Source of the DNA: an uncultured Oscillospiraceae bacterium
GTDB taxonomy: Bacteria; Bacillota; Clostridia; Oscillospirales; Oscillospiraceae
Assembly (NCBI GenBank): GCA_949841355.1
Contig: CATKZP010000015.1
Coordinates: 16,563-80,562 of the forward strand
DNA length: 64,000 nucleotides
Direction: 5' to 3'
The position numbers and the translations under genes are program-made. Below the pieces are notes generated by a model that was not told the DNA's origin, searched no databases, and worked only from the letters and a program-made list of their open reading frames with translations. How positions within the stretch are numbered: position 1 is the first letter of the stretch; each line of letters opens with the position of its first letter. Shown piece after piece: positions 42,157 to 50,753 of the stretch.

Positions 42157-42193
42157 GCTTTTGTCCTCCTCTCTGGGTCTTATAATCGTATGC

Positions 42194-42222
42194 ATTATAA
42201 AATAAAATGACCAGTGTGTCAA
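42194..42222 (-). promoter_or_regulatory. Consensus promoter of the FIST-MCP operon
   Basis: On the minus strand TTGACA (42217-42222), 17 bp, TATAAT (42194-42199): both boxes match the sigma-A consensus exactly. Confidence 0.9.
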
Positions 42223-42299
42223 TCATTTGATAAGGAAGAGAACCGCCGCCATGCGCCGGTGCGGCGGGCTGAAATACCCGGAGTTTGCGAAAAGAAGGA

Positions 42300-42328
42300 T
42301 TGATTTATGCCCCTTTTGATGATATACT
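42300..42328 (+). promoter_or_regulatory. Promoter of the LacI-family regulator
   Basis: TTGATT (42300-42305), 17 bp, TATACT (42323-42328). Confidence 0.7.
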
Positions 42329-42341
42329 GAATATTACATTC

Positions 42342-42364
42342 AAGCGCCCGATGGTTGGGCGCTT
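42342..42364 (+). terminator. Hairpin in the 5' leader of the LacI-type gene
   Basis: AAGCGCCC / GGGCGCTT, 8-bp stem with a 7-base loop, followed by TCTTC. It lies a few bases after the expected transcription start and before the start codon, so it could attenuate the regulator's own expression. Confidence 0.55.
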
Positions 42365-42393
42365 TCTTCGAAATGAAACAGGCGGTGATGCTC

Positions 42394-43422
42394 GTGGGGA
42401 AAAAGGTGTCAATCAAAGACGTGGCCAGCCTGGCAGGCGTGTCGGTGAGCACAGTGTCTCGGGTGCTGAACAATGGAACCTATGTGACGGAGGAGAAGCG
42501 CCGCCGCATTATGGACGCGGTGGCACAGCTGGATTTCCGGCCGAATTATTTTGCCAAATCCCTGAAGGCGGGGGTCAGCAAGATCATCGCGCTCATCGTT
42601 CCCAACATTAACAACCCGGTATATGCGCTGATTGCCCAGGGGGCGGAGTCGGTGACCCGGTCCCAAGGCTATAACCTGATCCTCTGCAATACGGACGAGG
42701 ACCCCTCGCTGGAGCTGGAGCATATCGTCCAGCTCAAAAGCCGCAATGTGGACGGAATCATCTTTGCCACCGCCCGGAGCGACACGCATTACATTGACGA
42801 ACTGAATATCCCCATGGTGGCCGTCATGCGCTCTACCATGGGGATTAACGCGGTTACGGTGGATAATTTCAAGATCGGCTACAGCGCCACCGAATATTTA
42901 ATCAAACGGGGCCACCGGAAGATTTTCATTTTTAACGGGGACAGTCATATCAGCTCCTTCCGTGTGCGCACCGACGGCTACCGTCAGGCCATGGAGGATA
43001 ACGGCATTCCTGCCCAGAAGGCCTATGAGTTTTCAGCGCCCTCGGAGGATGCGGACACCCTCTTCCGCCTATCGGTGGAGATGATTGAGAACTGCGGCGT
43101 GCCCGATGCGATTTTTTGTGTGAACTGGTTCCGCACCATCGGCGTGTACGGCGCGGCGAAAAAGCTGGGGATACGCATTCCGGAGGACATGTCCGTCATG
43201 GGAGTGGACGACCTGATTTTTAATGAGTTCCTGCACCCCCCGCTGACTACGGTGTCCCAGCCCTTTTATGAGATGGGGACCAAGGCGGCGGAGATTCTCC
43301 TCAGCCAGATCTCCGAGCAGGGCAAGCAGTCGGGCCCCCAGTCGTTCATGCAGATCATCATGCCCACCAGTATCATTGAGCGCGATTCGGTGGCGGATAA
43401 GACCGCTGCGGCGGAAGTGTAA
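42394..43422 (+). CDS. LacI-family transcriptional regulator
   Basis: The product has 342 residues. The DNA-binding headpiece is VSIKDVASLAGVSVSTVSRVLNNGTYVTEEKRRRI, followed by a periplasmic-binding-protein-like sugar domain (IIALIVPNINNPVYALIAQG; VMGVDDLIFNEFLHPPLTTV). The GTG at 42394 is chosen because AGGCGGTGAT lies at the right distance and the headpiece then begins at residue 5; in-frame ATGs upstream have no ribosome site. Cre-like operators in front of several downstream transcription units make it the likely local repressor of the catabolic island. The inducer should be the imported substrate or a derivative. Confidence 0.9.
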   Translation: MGKKVSIKDVASLAGVSVSTVSRVLNNGTYVTEEKRRRIMDAVAQLDFRPNYFAKSLKAGVSKIIALIVPNINNPVYALIAQGAESVTRSQGYNLILCNTDEDPSLELEHIVQLKSRNVDGIIFATARSDTHYIDELNIPMVAVMRSTMGINAVTVDNFKIGYSATEYLIKRGHRKIFIFNGDSHISSFRVRTDGYRQAMEDNGIPAQKAYEFSAPSEDADTLFRLSVEMIENCGVPDAIFCVNWFRTIGVYGAAKKLGIRIPEDMSVMGVDDLIFNEFLHPPLTTVSQPFYEMGTKAAEILLSQISEQGKQSGPQSFMQIIMPTSIIERDSVADKTAAAEV

Positions 43423-43441
43423 CGGACGCGGCGAACACGTC

Positions 43442-43475
43442 AAAGCCCGGACCCTTTGCGAAGGGTCCGGGCTTT
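43442..43475. terminator. Bidirectional terminator
   Basis: Perfect 15-bp stem AAAGCCCGGACCCTT / AAGGGTCCGGGCTTT with a 4-base loop, between two convergent genes. Confidence 0.9.
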
Positions 43476-43502
43476 GGTGCGTACAGAAGGGCGGAGGGCG
43501 GC

Positions 43503-44357
43503 TCAGAACGTGGTGGTGTCCGGATCGCGGGGAACGCCCCCGCAGTCCAGAGCAGCGATGGCCGCCACATCCTCGTCGCTGAGGGAAAAGTCAAATATCT
43601 GAATGTTCTGCGCCATGCGTGTGGGATCGGCAGACTTGGGCAGCGGGAGAAAGCCCATTTGGAGGCTCCAGCGCAGGCAGATCTGGGCGGCGGACCGGCC
43701 ATATTTTTCGGCGTAGGCGGCCATCTCCGGCACGTTCAGCACCCTGCCGGTGCCCAGGGGGCTGTATGCCTCCAGGAGCATCCCCATCTCCCGGCTGTAG
43801 CGGCACAGCTCGTCCTGGGTCAGGCCGGGGGAGAGGCTGAGCTGATTGACCATGGGCGCGATCTGGGCGGACTCCAAAAGGGCCTCCAAATGGCGTTGGC
43901 AGAAATTGCTTACGCCGATGGCCCGGATGCGTCCCTCCCGGTAGAACTCTTCCATAGCTCGCCAGGTGCCGGCGTTGGCCTGCTTCCACTGGTCCCGGAA
44001 GGCGATGGGATTGGGCCAGTGGATGAGGTAGAGGTCCAGGTAATCCGTCCCCAAGCTGTCCAGCGTGCGCAGAAAAGCGGCCCGGGTGGCCTCGTATCCG
44101 TGATCGGGGTTGGCCAGCTTGCTGGTGATGAACAGCTCCTCCCGGGGCAGGCCGCTGGCCCGGATGGCGTTGCCCACGCTGCGTTCATTGCCGTAGGCGG
44201 CGGCGGTGTCGATGTGGCGGTAGCCGGCGCGGATGGCGGCCAGGACGGCGTCGGCGGTGCCGCTCCCATCGGGCATCTGCCAGGTGCCGTAGCCGACGCA
44301 GGGGATGGCGGCGCCGTTGGAGAGCGTGCAGCAGGCGGAGAGAGAGTTGTGTTCCAT
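43503..44357 (-). CDS. Aldo/keto reductase
   Basis: The product has 284 residues. Family motifs are GYRHIDTAAAYGNE (catalytic Asp and Tyr), LITSKLAN-like (LFITSKLANPDHGY, Lys), LIHWPNP (His) and IRAIGVSNF. It reduces sugar or keto-acid carbonyls with NADPH. The start at 44357 is preferred because a GGAGTGG lies upstream; an in-frame ATG at 44375 has no ribosome site. Its promoter carries a cre-like operator, linking it to the LacI-regulated catabolic island although it is transcribed alone. Confidence 0.85.
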   Translation of the reverse strand: MEHNSLSACCTLSNGAAIPCVGYGTWQMPDGSGTADAVLAAIRAGYRHIDTAAAYGNERSVGNAIRASGLPREELFITSKLANPDHGYEATRAAFLRTLDSLGTDYLDLYLIHWPNPIAFRDQWKQANAGTWRAMEEFYREGRIRAIGVSNFCQRHLEALLESAQIAPMVNQLSLSPGLTQDELCRYSREMGMLLEAYSPLGTGRVLNVPEMAAYAEKYGRSAAQICLRWSLQMGFLPLPKSADPTRMAQNIQIFDFSLSDEDVAAIAALDCGGVPRDPDTTTF

Positions 44358-44395
44358 AGCGGGGGTCCACTCCATTCTAAGTGAGAATCGGGAAT

Positions 44396-44437
44396 AGAAA
44401 ACGATATCATTATATAATACGTTGCGCTATCTGTCAA
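44396..44437 (-). promoter_or_regulatory. Promoter with cre-like operator, site A
   Basis: On the minus strand TTGACA (44432-44437), 17 bp, TATAAT (44409-44414). The operator AGAAAACGATATCA (44396-44409) begins at the -10 box and covers the start of transcription, a repressor position. Confidence 0.75.
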
Positions 44438-44498
44438 GTAAAACAAGAAAACCAGAAATATTCACAATATTTTTCCCTTATATTTGGCGGTGTGTCGG

Positions 44499-44551
44499 TT
44501 GACAAAACACGCTCCCCTCTGGTAAAATACATTTGCATGAAAACGTTTTTA
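44499..44551 (+). promoter_or_regulatory. Promoter with cre-like operator, site B
   Basis: TTGACA (44499-44504), 18 bp, TAAAAT (44523-44528). The operator TGAAAACGTTTTTA (44538-44551) lies just downstream of the -10 box. Confidence 0.75.
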
Positions 44552-44576
44552 TAACTGAGAGGGAGGCACTTCCACT

Positions 44577-45671
44577 ATGGAACACACCATGAACCTAAAC
44601 GATGTCCTGCTTCGGTATGCCGACTACCAGATGAATGCGCGGAAGATATTGAACCCCTCCTGCCGGGTTTGCAAGATCTGCAACGGCGTGGCGTGCGCCG
44701 GGCGCTTCACCAACTCCCTGGAGTTCGGGGGCAAGGGCAATAACGGCGGATTTATTAACGCGGTGCGGGGACTGGCGGACATCCAAATTGAACTGGACCC
44801 CATCCACGAGGACTATATCCCAGACACCCGGTGCTCGTTCTTCGGTCACGATTTCGACCTGCCGGTGTTCGCGTCCCCCATCGCCAAGATCCTCACCGAC
44901 TACACCTTCGACAGCCCGTTTTTCAACAACAACGGCAAGTATGCCGCCGCGCTCATCAAGGGCTGCTGGCAGGCGGGCGGCATGGCCTGGCTGGGCGACA
45001 ACAAGGAGCCAGGATATTTCCCCGGTCAGGTGGAGCCCATCCGAGAGGTGGGTGGGGCGGCCGTGCCCACCATCAAGCCCTGGGCGGACCGGGAGGAGTT
45101 CTGGAAGCGGGTAGAATGGTCCCGCCAGGCTGGGGCCATGGCCATCGCCACCGACCTGGACGCCATCGGCCTTGGCTACCAGTATTCCGGCGCAGTGGGC
45201 AGCAAAAACGAGGGCGTTTGCACCCGGACGGTGGCGGAACTAAAGGAGATCGTGGAGCGGATCGACCGGCCCGTGGTCATCAAAGGCATCATGTCGGTGA
45301 AGGCCGCGGTAAAATGCAAGGAAGCCGGGGCCTACGGCATCCTCATCTCCAACCATGGCGGCAATGTGGTGGAGAACTCTGCGGCCCCCTGCGACGTGGT
45401 GGCCGGCATCCGTAAGGCGGTGGGCCACGGGATGAAAATTTTTGCCGACGGCGGCGTGCGCTCCGGCGAGGACGTGTTCAAAATGCTGGCCCTGGGCGCG
45501 GACGCCGTGGGCATCGGGCGGCCTTACGTGGTGGCGGTCTACGGCGGCGGGCAGGACGGCGCCAGCATCTATACCCAGAAGATCTATTGGGAGCTGCAAA
45601 ACATCATGCGCCTGACGGACTGCCGGACGCTGAAGGATATCACAGCGGACAAGCTAATCCGTCGGAGATAA
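44577..45671 (+). CDS. FMN-dependent alpha-hydroxy-acid dehydrogenase/oxidase-like protein
   Basis: The product has 364 residues. The TIM-barrel family is shown by VVIKGIMSVKAA (Lys), ILISNHGGNVVENSAAP (the catalytic His-Gly-Gly-Asn region, where the usual RQLD is replaced), IFADGGVRSGEDVFKMLALGADAVGIGRP (FMN phosphate binding). The N-terminus contains a cysteine-rich segment (CRVCKICNGVACAGR) not found in lactate oxidase, as in many anaerobic homologues, and may bind a metal centre. It probably oxidises a 2-hydroxy acid formed in the pathway. An AroE-like gene follows after 15 bases in the same operon. Confidence 0.8.
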   Translation: MEHTMNLNDVLLRYADYQMNARKILNPSCRVCKICNGVACAGRFTNSLEFGGKGNNGGFINAVRGLADIQIELDPIHEDYIPDTRCSFFGHDFDLPVFASPIAKILTDYTFDSPFFNNNGKYAAALIKGCWQAGGMAWLGDNKEPGYFPGQVEPIREVGGAAVPTIKPWADREEFWKRVEWSRQAGAMAIATDLDAIGLGYQYSGAVGSKNEGVCTRTVAELKEIVERIDRPVVIKGIMSVKAAVKCKEAGAYGILISNHGGNVVENSAAPCDVVAGIRKAVGHGMKIFADGGVRSGEDVFKMLALGADAVGIGRPYVVAVYGGGQDGASIYTQKIYWELQNIMRLTDCRTLKDITADKLIRRR

Positions 45672-45686
45672 CGGGAGGTGGAGAGT

Positions 45687-46541
45687 ATGGCAAAATGTTA
45701 TCGCTCCGAGCTGGTGGGCACGTTTGGCAACCCCATCGACGAGAACCCCACCGGTGTGGTCATGGAGGCGGGCTTTGCCGAGAGAGGGCTGGATTACCGC
45801 TATATCACCATGAAGGTGGCTCCTGGCGATTTGAAACCGGCCATGGAGGGCATGAAGGCGATGAATATGCGGGGGGTCAACCTGACCATCCCGTTCAAGG
45901 TGGAGGGAGCGGCCCTCATGGACGAGCTGTCCCCGGCGGCGGAGATTATCGGGGCCATCAATCTGGTGGTGAACCGGGATGGCTGGCTCTGGGGGGAGAA
46001 CACGGACGGCAAGGGGCTGCTGGCCTCCTTCCGCAGCGAGGGAATCGGTGTGGAGGGGAAAACCATCATGGTGCTGGGCGCGGGCGGCGCGTCCCGAGCG
46101 ATCTGCGTGGAGTGCGCGCTGGCCGGGGCGCGGAAGATCACAGTGGCCAACATCGTCTGGGAGCAGGGGTTGGAGCTGGCGGAGCTGATCCGGCAGCGGA
46201 CCGGCGCTCAGAGTGAGTTTGTCTTTTGGAACGGTCCTGTGGCAGTGCCGGAGGATACGGACATCCTGGTCAACGCCACGTCCGTGGGGCTGTTCCCCAA
46301 CGTCCAGGAAAAGCCGGACGTGGCTTATGATTCCATCCGCCCCGGCATGGTGATCAGCGACGTGATCTTCAACGACCCGCGCACCCTGTTCTTGGGTGAG
46401 GCGAACAAGCGGGGCGCCAAAACGGTCAACGGCCTGGGGATGCTGGTGAATCAGGCGGCGCTGAACTTTGAGATTTGGACCGGGACAAAAGCGCCGTTCC
46501 AGGTTATGCGGGAGGCGCTGGAGAAGGAGTTCGGGCTGTGA
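45687..46541 (+). CDS. Shikimate/quinate dehydrogenase-like protein 1 (AroE family)
   Basis: The product has 284 residues. The AroE substrate site is kept: NLTIPFK with catalytic Lys and GENTDGKGLL with Asp. The NAD(P)-binding turn is VLGAGGASRAI. The context, within a sugar-type catabolic operon and with a second AroE-like gene at 50753-51691, argues for a catabolic polyol or cyclitol dehydrogenase rather than the biosynthetic enzyme. The ATG at 45687 follows GGGAGGTGG; a GTG at 45678 overlaps the ribosome site. It ends at a strong terminator. Confidence 0.85.
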   Translation: MAKCYRSELVGTFGNPIDENPTGVVMEAGFAERGLDYRYITMKVAPGDLKPAMEGMKAMNMRGVNLTIPFKVEGAALMDELSPAAEIIGAINLVVNRDGWLWGENTDGKGLLASFRSEGIGVEGKTIMVLGAGGASRAICVECALAGARKITVANIVWEQGLELAELIRQRTGAQSEFVFWNGPVAVPEDTDILVNATSVGLFPNVQEKPDVAYDSIRPGMVISDVIFNDPRTLFLGEANKRGAKTVNGLGMLVNQAALNFEIWTGTKAPFQVMREALEKEFGL

Positions 46542-46565
46542 CGCTGCGGCTGTTCGGCATTTGAA

Positions 46566-46610
46566 AAGAGCGGGGCTCGGAAACCTTTTGGGTTTCCGAG
46601 CCCCGCTCTT
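46566..46610. terminator. Bidirectional terminator
   Basis: Perfect 20-bp stem (AAGAGCGGGGCTCGGAAACC and its complement) with a 5-base loop, between convergent genes. Confidence 0.92.
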
Positions 46611-46631
46611 GTTCGGACGGACAGAGATGCG

Positions 46632-48152
46632 CTAGCGAAACAGAGGATAGGTGGATTCCAGAGCCTGATAGCAGCGCTCGAAACGAAGGCGCAGGCGGGC
46701 GTATCCGGCGGCGGTATCGGGATTCGGGACGCAGGCGGAGCTGAAGCTCAGGAACCGGTCGATGGCGGTGAAGTCCTGGAAGAGCCCTGCGCCCACGCCG
46801 CCGATCACTGCGGCGCCCATAGCTCCGGCCTCTTCCAGAAGGGTGGGGACCACAACGCGGGTCTGATAGATGTCCGCCATGATCTGCCGCCAGAGGGGGC
46901 CCTTGGCGCCGCCGCCGATGACCACGATCTCGTCGATGTCCACGTGAGCGCGCAGGATATCCAGCACGATGGAGAGGTTCATGGCCACGCCCTCCAAAAC
47001 GCTGCGGATCAGATCCCCTCGGGTGGCGGCGGCGGTGATGCCCAGGAAAGCGCCGCTGGCGTCCGGGTTCCACCTCGGCGCGCGCTCCCCCATGAGGTAG
47101 GGCAGAAAGACCAGCCCATTGGCGCCGGGAGGGCTCTGCGCCGCCTGGGCGTCGATGAGCGCGTAGGGGGAGACGCCCTCCCGCCCGGCCTGTCGGAGCT
47201 CGTCCGTGCATACGGTGTCTCTGAGCCAGCTGTAGGAGGCTCCGGCAGTCTGCATGGTGCCGTTGGGGGCGTAGAGGCCGGGAATGGCGTGACACCAGGT
47301 GACGGTGCGCATGTCCGGATCGAAAATGGGGGACTGGGTGGTGGTGGTGATCCAGGCGGAGGTGCCCATGCAGCAGTAGGTCCGCCCGGGGGCGATGGAG
47401 CCGGCGCCCACATTGGCGGCGACGCCGTCCCCCGCGCCGATGACCACGGGGGTGCCGGGGCTCAGCCCGGTGAGGGCCGCGGCTTGCGGCGTGACGCCTC
47501 CCGCCGCATGGACGGAGGGAAACGCCGGGGGCAGCTTCCGGGGGTCGATGCCCGCGCAGCGGATGATCCGCTCCGACCAGGCGCGGGTATTGATGTCGAA
47601 GCAGGCCATGCTGTTGGCGTCGGAGTGGTCCGTGTAGAAAACCCCGGTGAGCTGGAACACCAGATAGTCCTTGGCGTTGAGGACCTGATGGGTTTGGGCA
47701 TAGACCTCCGGCTCGTGATCCCGGACCCACATCAGCTTTTGCAGGCCGTAAGACGGGGTGTTCCGGTGGCCGGTGATGTGATAAAACTCCTGCTGGGAGA
47801 TGGAGCGCTCCAGCTCGTCGGCCTGCGCCTGGGCGCGGGAGTCCGCCCAGATGATGGCGGGGCGGAGTGGAACGCCGCTGCGGTCCACACACAGACAGCC
47901 CATCATCTGGCCGCTGAAGGAGACGGCGGCAATGTGTTTGGGGTCGATACCGGACTGGCGGATGAGGGCGGTAGTGTTTTCACAAAAGGCGCGCCACCAG
48001 TCCTGCGGGTCCTGCTCCGCCCAGTTCTTATTGAAATAGTGGACAGGGTAGGAGGAGACCTTGCTGCCAATGAGGCTACCGTCCTCGGAGAAAAGGGTGG
48101 CCTTGTCCCCGGAGGTGCCCAGATCGTGGGTCAGGAGATAGTTCACATGCAT
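46632..48152 (-). CDS. FGGY-family carbohydrate kinase (xylulokinase-like)
   Basis: The product has 506 residues. The phosphate-binding motif LTHDLGTSGDKATLF near the N-terminus, SFSGQMMGCLCVD, and the C-terminal GGGAKGPLWRQIMADIYQ define an FGGY kinase closest in style to xylulokinases. It phosphorylates a ketose or polyol with ATP. It is last of a five-gene minus-strand operon with a 2-hydroxy-acid dehydrogenase, a KDPG-type aldolase, a phosphotriesterase-like hydrolase and an AroE-like dehydrogenase, which suggests that its substrate is an acyclic sugar derivative cleaved later by the aldolase. Confidence 0.87.
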   Translation of the reverse strand: MHVNYLLTHDLGTSGDKATLFSEDGSLIGSKVSSYPVHYFNKNWAEQDPQDWWRAFCENTTALIRQSGIDPKHIAAVSFSGQMMGCLCVDRSGVPLRPAIIWADSRAQAQADELERSISQQEFYHITGHRNTPSYGLQKLMWVRDHEPEVYAQTHQVLNAKDYLVFQLTGVFYTDHSDANSMACFDINTRAWSERIIRCAGIDPRKLPPAFPSVHAAGGVTPQAAALTGLSPGTPVVIGAGDGVAANVGAGSIAPGRTYCCMGTSAWITTTTQSPIFDPDMRTVTWCHAIPGLYAPNGTMQTAGASYSWLRDTVCTDELRQAGREGVSPYALIDAQAAQSPPGANGLVFLPYLMGERAPRWNPDASGAFLGITAAATRGDLIRSVLEGVAMNLSIVLDILRAHVDIDEIVVIGGGAKGPLWRQIMADIYQTRVVVPTLLEEAGAMGAAVIGGVGAGLFQDFTAIDRFLSFSSACVPNPDTAAGYARLRLRFERCYQALESTYPLFR

Positions 48153-48175
48153 GCTCCTTTCTGGAAAGCGCCGTG

Positions 48176-49126
48176 TTAGGACACGATATTACGGCAGGGA
48201 TGGCCGGAGAGAACGGCGATCAGGTTGTCCACGGCGCACTCCTGCATATTGCGGATGGCCTCGATGGTGTGGGCCCCGGTATGGGGGGTGGTCACCACAT
48301 TGTCCAGGGTCATGAGCCTGCAGTTGACGGGGGGCTCGACCTCAAAGGCGTCCAGCCCCAGGCCGCCCAGCTTCCCGGAGACCAGGGCCTCGTAGGCGGC
48401 ATCCTCGTCCACGATGGCTCCCCGGGAGGTGTTGACCACGATGGCCCCGTCCCGCATCTGAGCGATGGCCTCCCGGCCGATGATGTGCCGGGTCTGGTCG
48501 TTGAGGGGGAGGTGAAGGCTGATGACATCGGCGCGGCGGAGCAGTTCAGAAAAGGAGAGCGGCTCGATTCTGTTTTCCCGGCAGTAGGCCGGGTCGATCT
48601 GGGGATCGCAGGCGGTGAGCGCCATGCCGAACCCGGCGCAGCACTTTGCCAGCCGCTTGCCGATGGCGCCCAGCCCGACGATGCCCACCGTCCGCCCGCA
48701 CAGCTCCACCCCCGTGGACCGGACCCAGCGGCCGGATTTGGTGGCGTGGTCCAGGGCGGGCAGCTTCCGGGCGGCGGAGAGGATGAGTCCCATGGCCAGC
48801 TCGGCCACGCCCTGGGCGTTGACGCCAGGGGTGTTGGTGACGGTGATGCCCAGGCGGCGGGCGGAAGCGATGTCCACCGCGTCGCACCCCGCGCCGTAGC
48901 GGGAGACCACCCGCAGATCCGGGCAGCCCTCCAGCACCTGGGCGGTGATCTGGTCCAGGCCGGCGATGTACCCCTGACAGCCGCGGAGCAGCGGGAGCAG
49001 TTCTTCCGGCGTGAGGGGCCGTCCGGTGGGGTTAAAGACGATTTCATCGGCAAAGGTGCGCAGGCGTTCCATGGCCGGAGAGGAGGAACCGCCGGCCATG
49101 GAGGTGGGGGTGACCAGGATTTTCAT
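48176..49126 (-). CDS. D-2-hydroxyacid dehydrogenase (SerA-like)
   Basis: The product has 316 residues. NAD-binding motif is VGIVGLGAIGKRLAKC, the catalytic Arg lies in VVNTSRGAIVDE, Glu in the downstream FEVEPP segment and His in TPHTGAHT. It reduces or oxidises 2-hydroxy acids with NAD. No C-terminal ACT domain is present, so it is unlikely to be the serine biosynthetic enzyme. The start overlaps the aldolase stop by four bases (ATGA), indicating tight coupling. Confidence 0.88.
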   Translation of the reverse strand: MKILVTPTSMAGGSSSPAMERLRTFADEIVFNPTGRPLTPEELLPLLRGCQGYIAGLDQITAQVLEGCPDLRVVSRYGAGCDAVDIASARRLGITVTNTPGVNAQGVAELAMGLILSAARKLPALDHATKSGRWVRSTGVELCGRTVGIVGLGAIGKRLAKCCAGFGMALTACDPQIDPAYCRENRIEPLSFSELLRRADVISLHLPLNDQTRHIIGREAIAQMRDGAIVVNTSRGAIVDEDAAYEALVSGKLGGLGLDAFEVEPPVNCRLMTLDNVVTTPHTGAHTIEAIRNMQECAVDNLIAVLSGHPCRNIVS

Positions 49127-49767
49127 ATGCGCTTCGCTCCTTTGACCAGCTCCACCGCCTCCTGGGTGAGAGTCTGTATGCGGGCAAAGTCCCCGGCCCG
49201 GATCAGCTCAGGCTTCACCATCCAGCTGCCGCCGCAGGCGATCACCTTGTCGAAGGAGAGGTAATCCAGCACGTTAGCGGGGCCTACTCCGCCGGTGGGC
49301 ATGAACTTCATCTGGGGGAAGGGACCGGCCAGGGCCTTGACGGTATCCAGCCCGCCGAACTGGGCGGCGGGGAAGAACTTGGCCAAGGGAAGGCCGTATT
49401 CCAGCAGGAGCATCAGCTCGGTTGGGGTGCACACCCCGGGGTAGATGGGAACATGGTGCTCCAGGGCGAACTCAGTGACCCCCCGGTGGAAGCCTGCGGA
49501 GACAAAGAAGGACGCGCCGGCGTCCAAAGCCCGCTGGGCCTGCTCCACGCTGGACAGGGTGCCCGCGCCCACCGTCATATTCGGGAAGCGCTTGGAGATG
49601 GTGCGGATAGAGGCCTCGGCGGCCTGCGTGCGGAAGGTGACCTCGGCGGCGTTCAGCCCTCCGGCGCACAGGGCCTCGGCCAGGGGGACGGCGTCCGCCT
49701 CCCGGTCCAGAACCACGACGGGGACGATCTTGATTTCAGCCAGACTGGCGAGGGCGTTGGAAAACAT
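49123..49767 (-). CDS. eda: KDPG/KHG aldolase-family enzyme
   Basis: The product has 214 residues. The class I aldolase motifs are present: KIVPVVVLD, AAEVTFRT (Glu), VGAGTLSS and AKFFPAAQFGG (Schiff-base Lys), and MPTGGVGPANVLDYL. Such enzymes cleave 2-keto-3-deoxy-6-phosphogluconate or a related keto acid to pyruvate and an aldehyde. It follows the phosphotriesterase-like gene by 23 bases with AAGGAG as ribosome site. The reading frame continues upstream, but only as a shadow of that gene. The exact substrate depends on the island's sugar. Confidence 0.88.
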   Translation of the reverse strand: MFSNALASLAEIKIVPVVVLDREADAVPLAEALCAGGLNAAEVTFRTQAAEASIRTISKRFPNMTVGAGTLSSVEQAQRALDAGASFFVSAGFHRGVTEFALEHHVPIYPGVCTPTELMLLLEYGLPLAKFFPAAQFGGLDTVKALAGPFPQMKFMPTGGVGPANVLDYLSFDKVIACGGSWMVKPELIRAGDFARIQTLTQEAVELVKGAKRI

Positions 49768-49790
49768 GGAAAGGCTCCTTTCTGGTGGCG

Positions 49791-50753
49791 TCAGGCGTGG
49801 AACGCGCTGACAAAATTGTGGTGGGAGATGAGCGCCAGCTGTTCCTGACTCACGCCCCGGGAACGCAGGAGGGGGAGAAAGACGCTCAGAAGATAGTCGA
49901 GTCCCACCGCCTGGGGGTGAAAGCACTTGAGCCGGGTGCGGGTGGTGTCCAGGGAAAAGAGAAGCTGGCGCTGGAAACCGGCGTCCAGAAGGTCTAGGAA
50001 AATGTCCGCCTCCTCCTGGTCCGAGTGATAGTGGAAGCGGCCGATGGTGTCCAGCTCCAGAAAAATCCCGGCGGCGGCCAGATCCCTGCGGACGCCTGGG
50101 TCGGCGCAGGCCCGGTCGGTGTGGCAAAAAATGATGCGCTCCGGCGGCACGCCCCGGTCCAGAAGAAAGCGAAGCAGGGCCATGGGGCGGGAACCGGCCT
50201 CGATGTGGACCATAAGAGCGCGCCCGGCTTCGACGGCTGCGGCGGCTGCTGCGGCGAAGAGACGGGCATATCCGGCGGTCAGGCCGCAGGCATCCAGGGC
50301 GGTTTTGATAAGACCGGCCCGGATGCCAGTGTCCTCTGCCCCGGGAGGCGCGCCGTCGCAGCCGTCATACATTCCGTGGGTGAGCTCGTGGAGGAACAGG
50401 CTGGTCAGGGCGTCCTCGCTGAGGGAGAACAGCCAGTGGTCCGGCGGATAGAAGCGCAGCTTGTGAAAGCCGGTGGCGGCCAAGATATGGACGCCGGAGC
50501 GCAGGGATATGCCGCGCAGGTTTTGGCACATCCGTCCGCAGCCCACGGGCTGGGCATCCACCAGTGTGCCGCCCCCGGCCCGGCGGTAGCGGGCGGCCTC
50601 CTGCCGGATTTTGGAAACGTCGTCCATCCACAAGGCCGGATTTTCCTCAAAGGAGCGGCCCTTGGCGATGAATAGGTGCTCGTGGCTCTGGCAAAAGCCC
50701 AGCTCCTCCTCGGGGACGGGGCCAGTGACGGTGATGACGGCGCGGCCAGACAT
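49791..50753 (-). CDS. Phosphotriesterase-family metal-dependent hydrolase, possible lactonase
   Basis: The product has 320 residues. The N-terminal ligand motif is CQSHEHLF (HxH), later His ligands appear in LMVHIEAGSR and IIFCHTDRAC, and Asp in LLFSLDTTR. The carbamylated Lys usual at the end of strand 4 is not obvious; Glu in HIEAG may take its place. Family members in sugar-acid operons often open lactones, which fits the neighbouring dehydrogenases and aldolase. The start overlaps the stop of the upstream AroE-like gene (TGATG). Confidence 0.8.
   Translation of the reverse strand: MSGRAVITVTGPVPEEELGFCQSHEHLFIAKGRSFEENPALWMDDVSKIRQEAARYRRAGGGTLVDAQPVGCGRMCQNLRGISLRSGVHILAATGFHKLRFYPPDHWLFSLSEDALTSLFLHELTHGMYDGCDGAPPGAEDTGIRAGLIKTALDACGLTAGYARLFAAAAAAAVEAGRALMVHIEAGSRPMALLRFLLDRGVPPERIIFCHTDRACADPGVRRDLAAAGIFLELDTIGRFHYHSDQEEADIFLDLLDAGFQRQLLFSLDTTRTRLKCFHPQAVGLDYLLSVFLPLLRSRGVSQEQLALISHHNFVSAFHA

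Noticed and set aside
49768..50127. N-terminal extension of the aldolase frame
   Set aside because: It is an alternate frame of the phosphotriesterase-like gene; AAGGAG and the family-typical start point to 49767.
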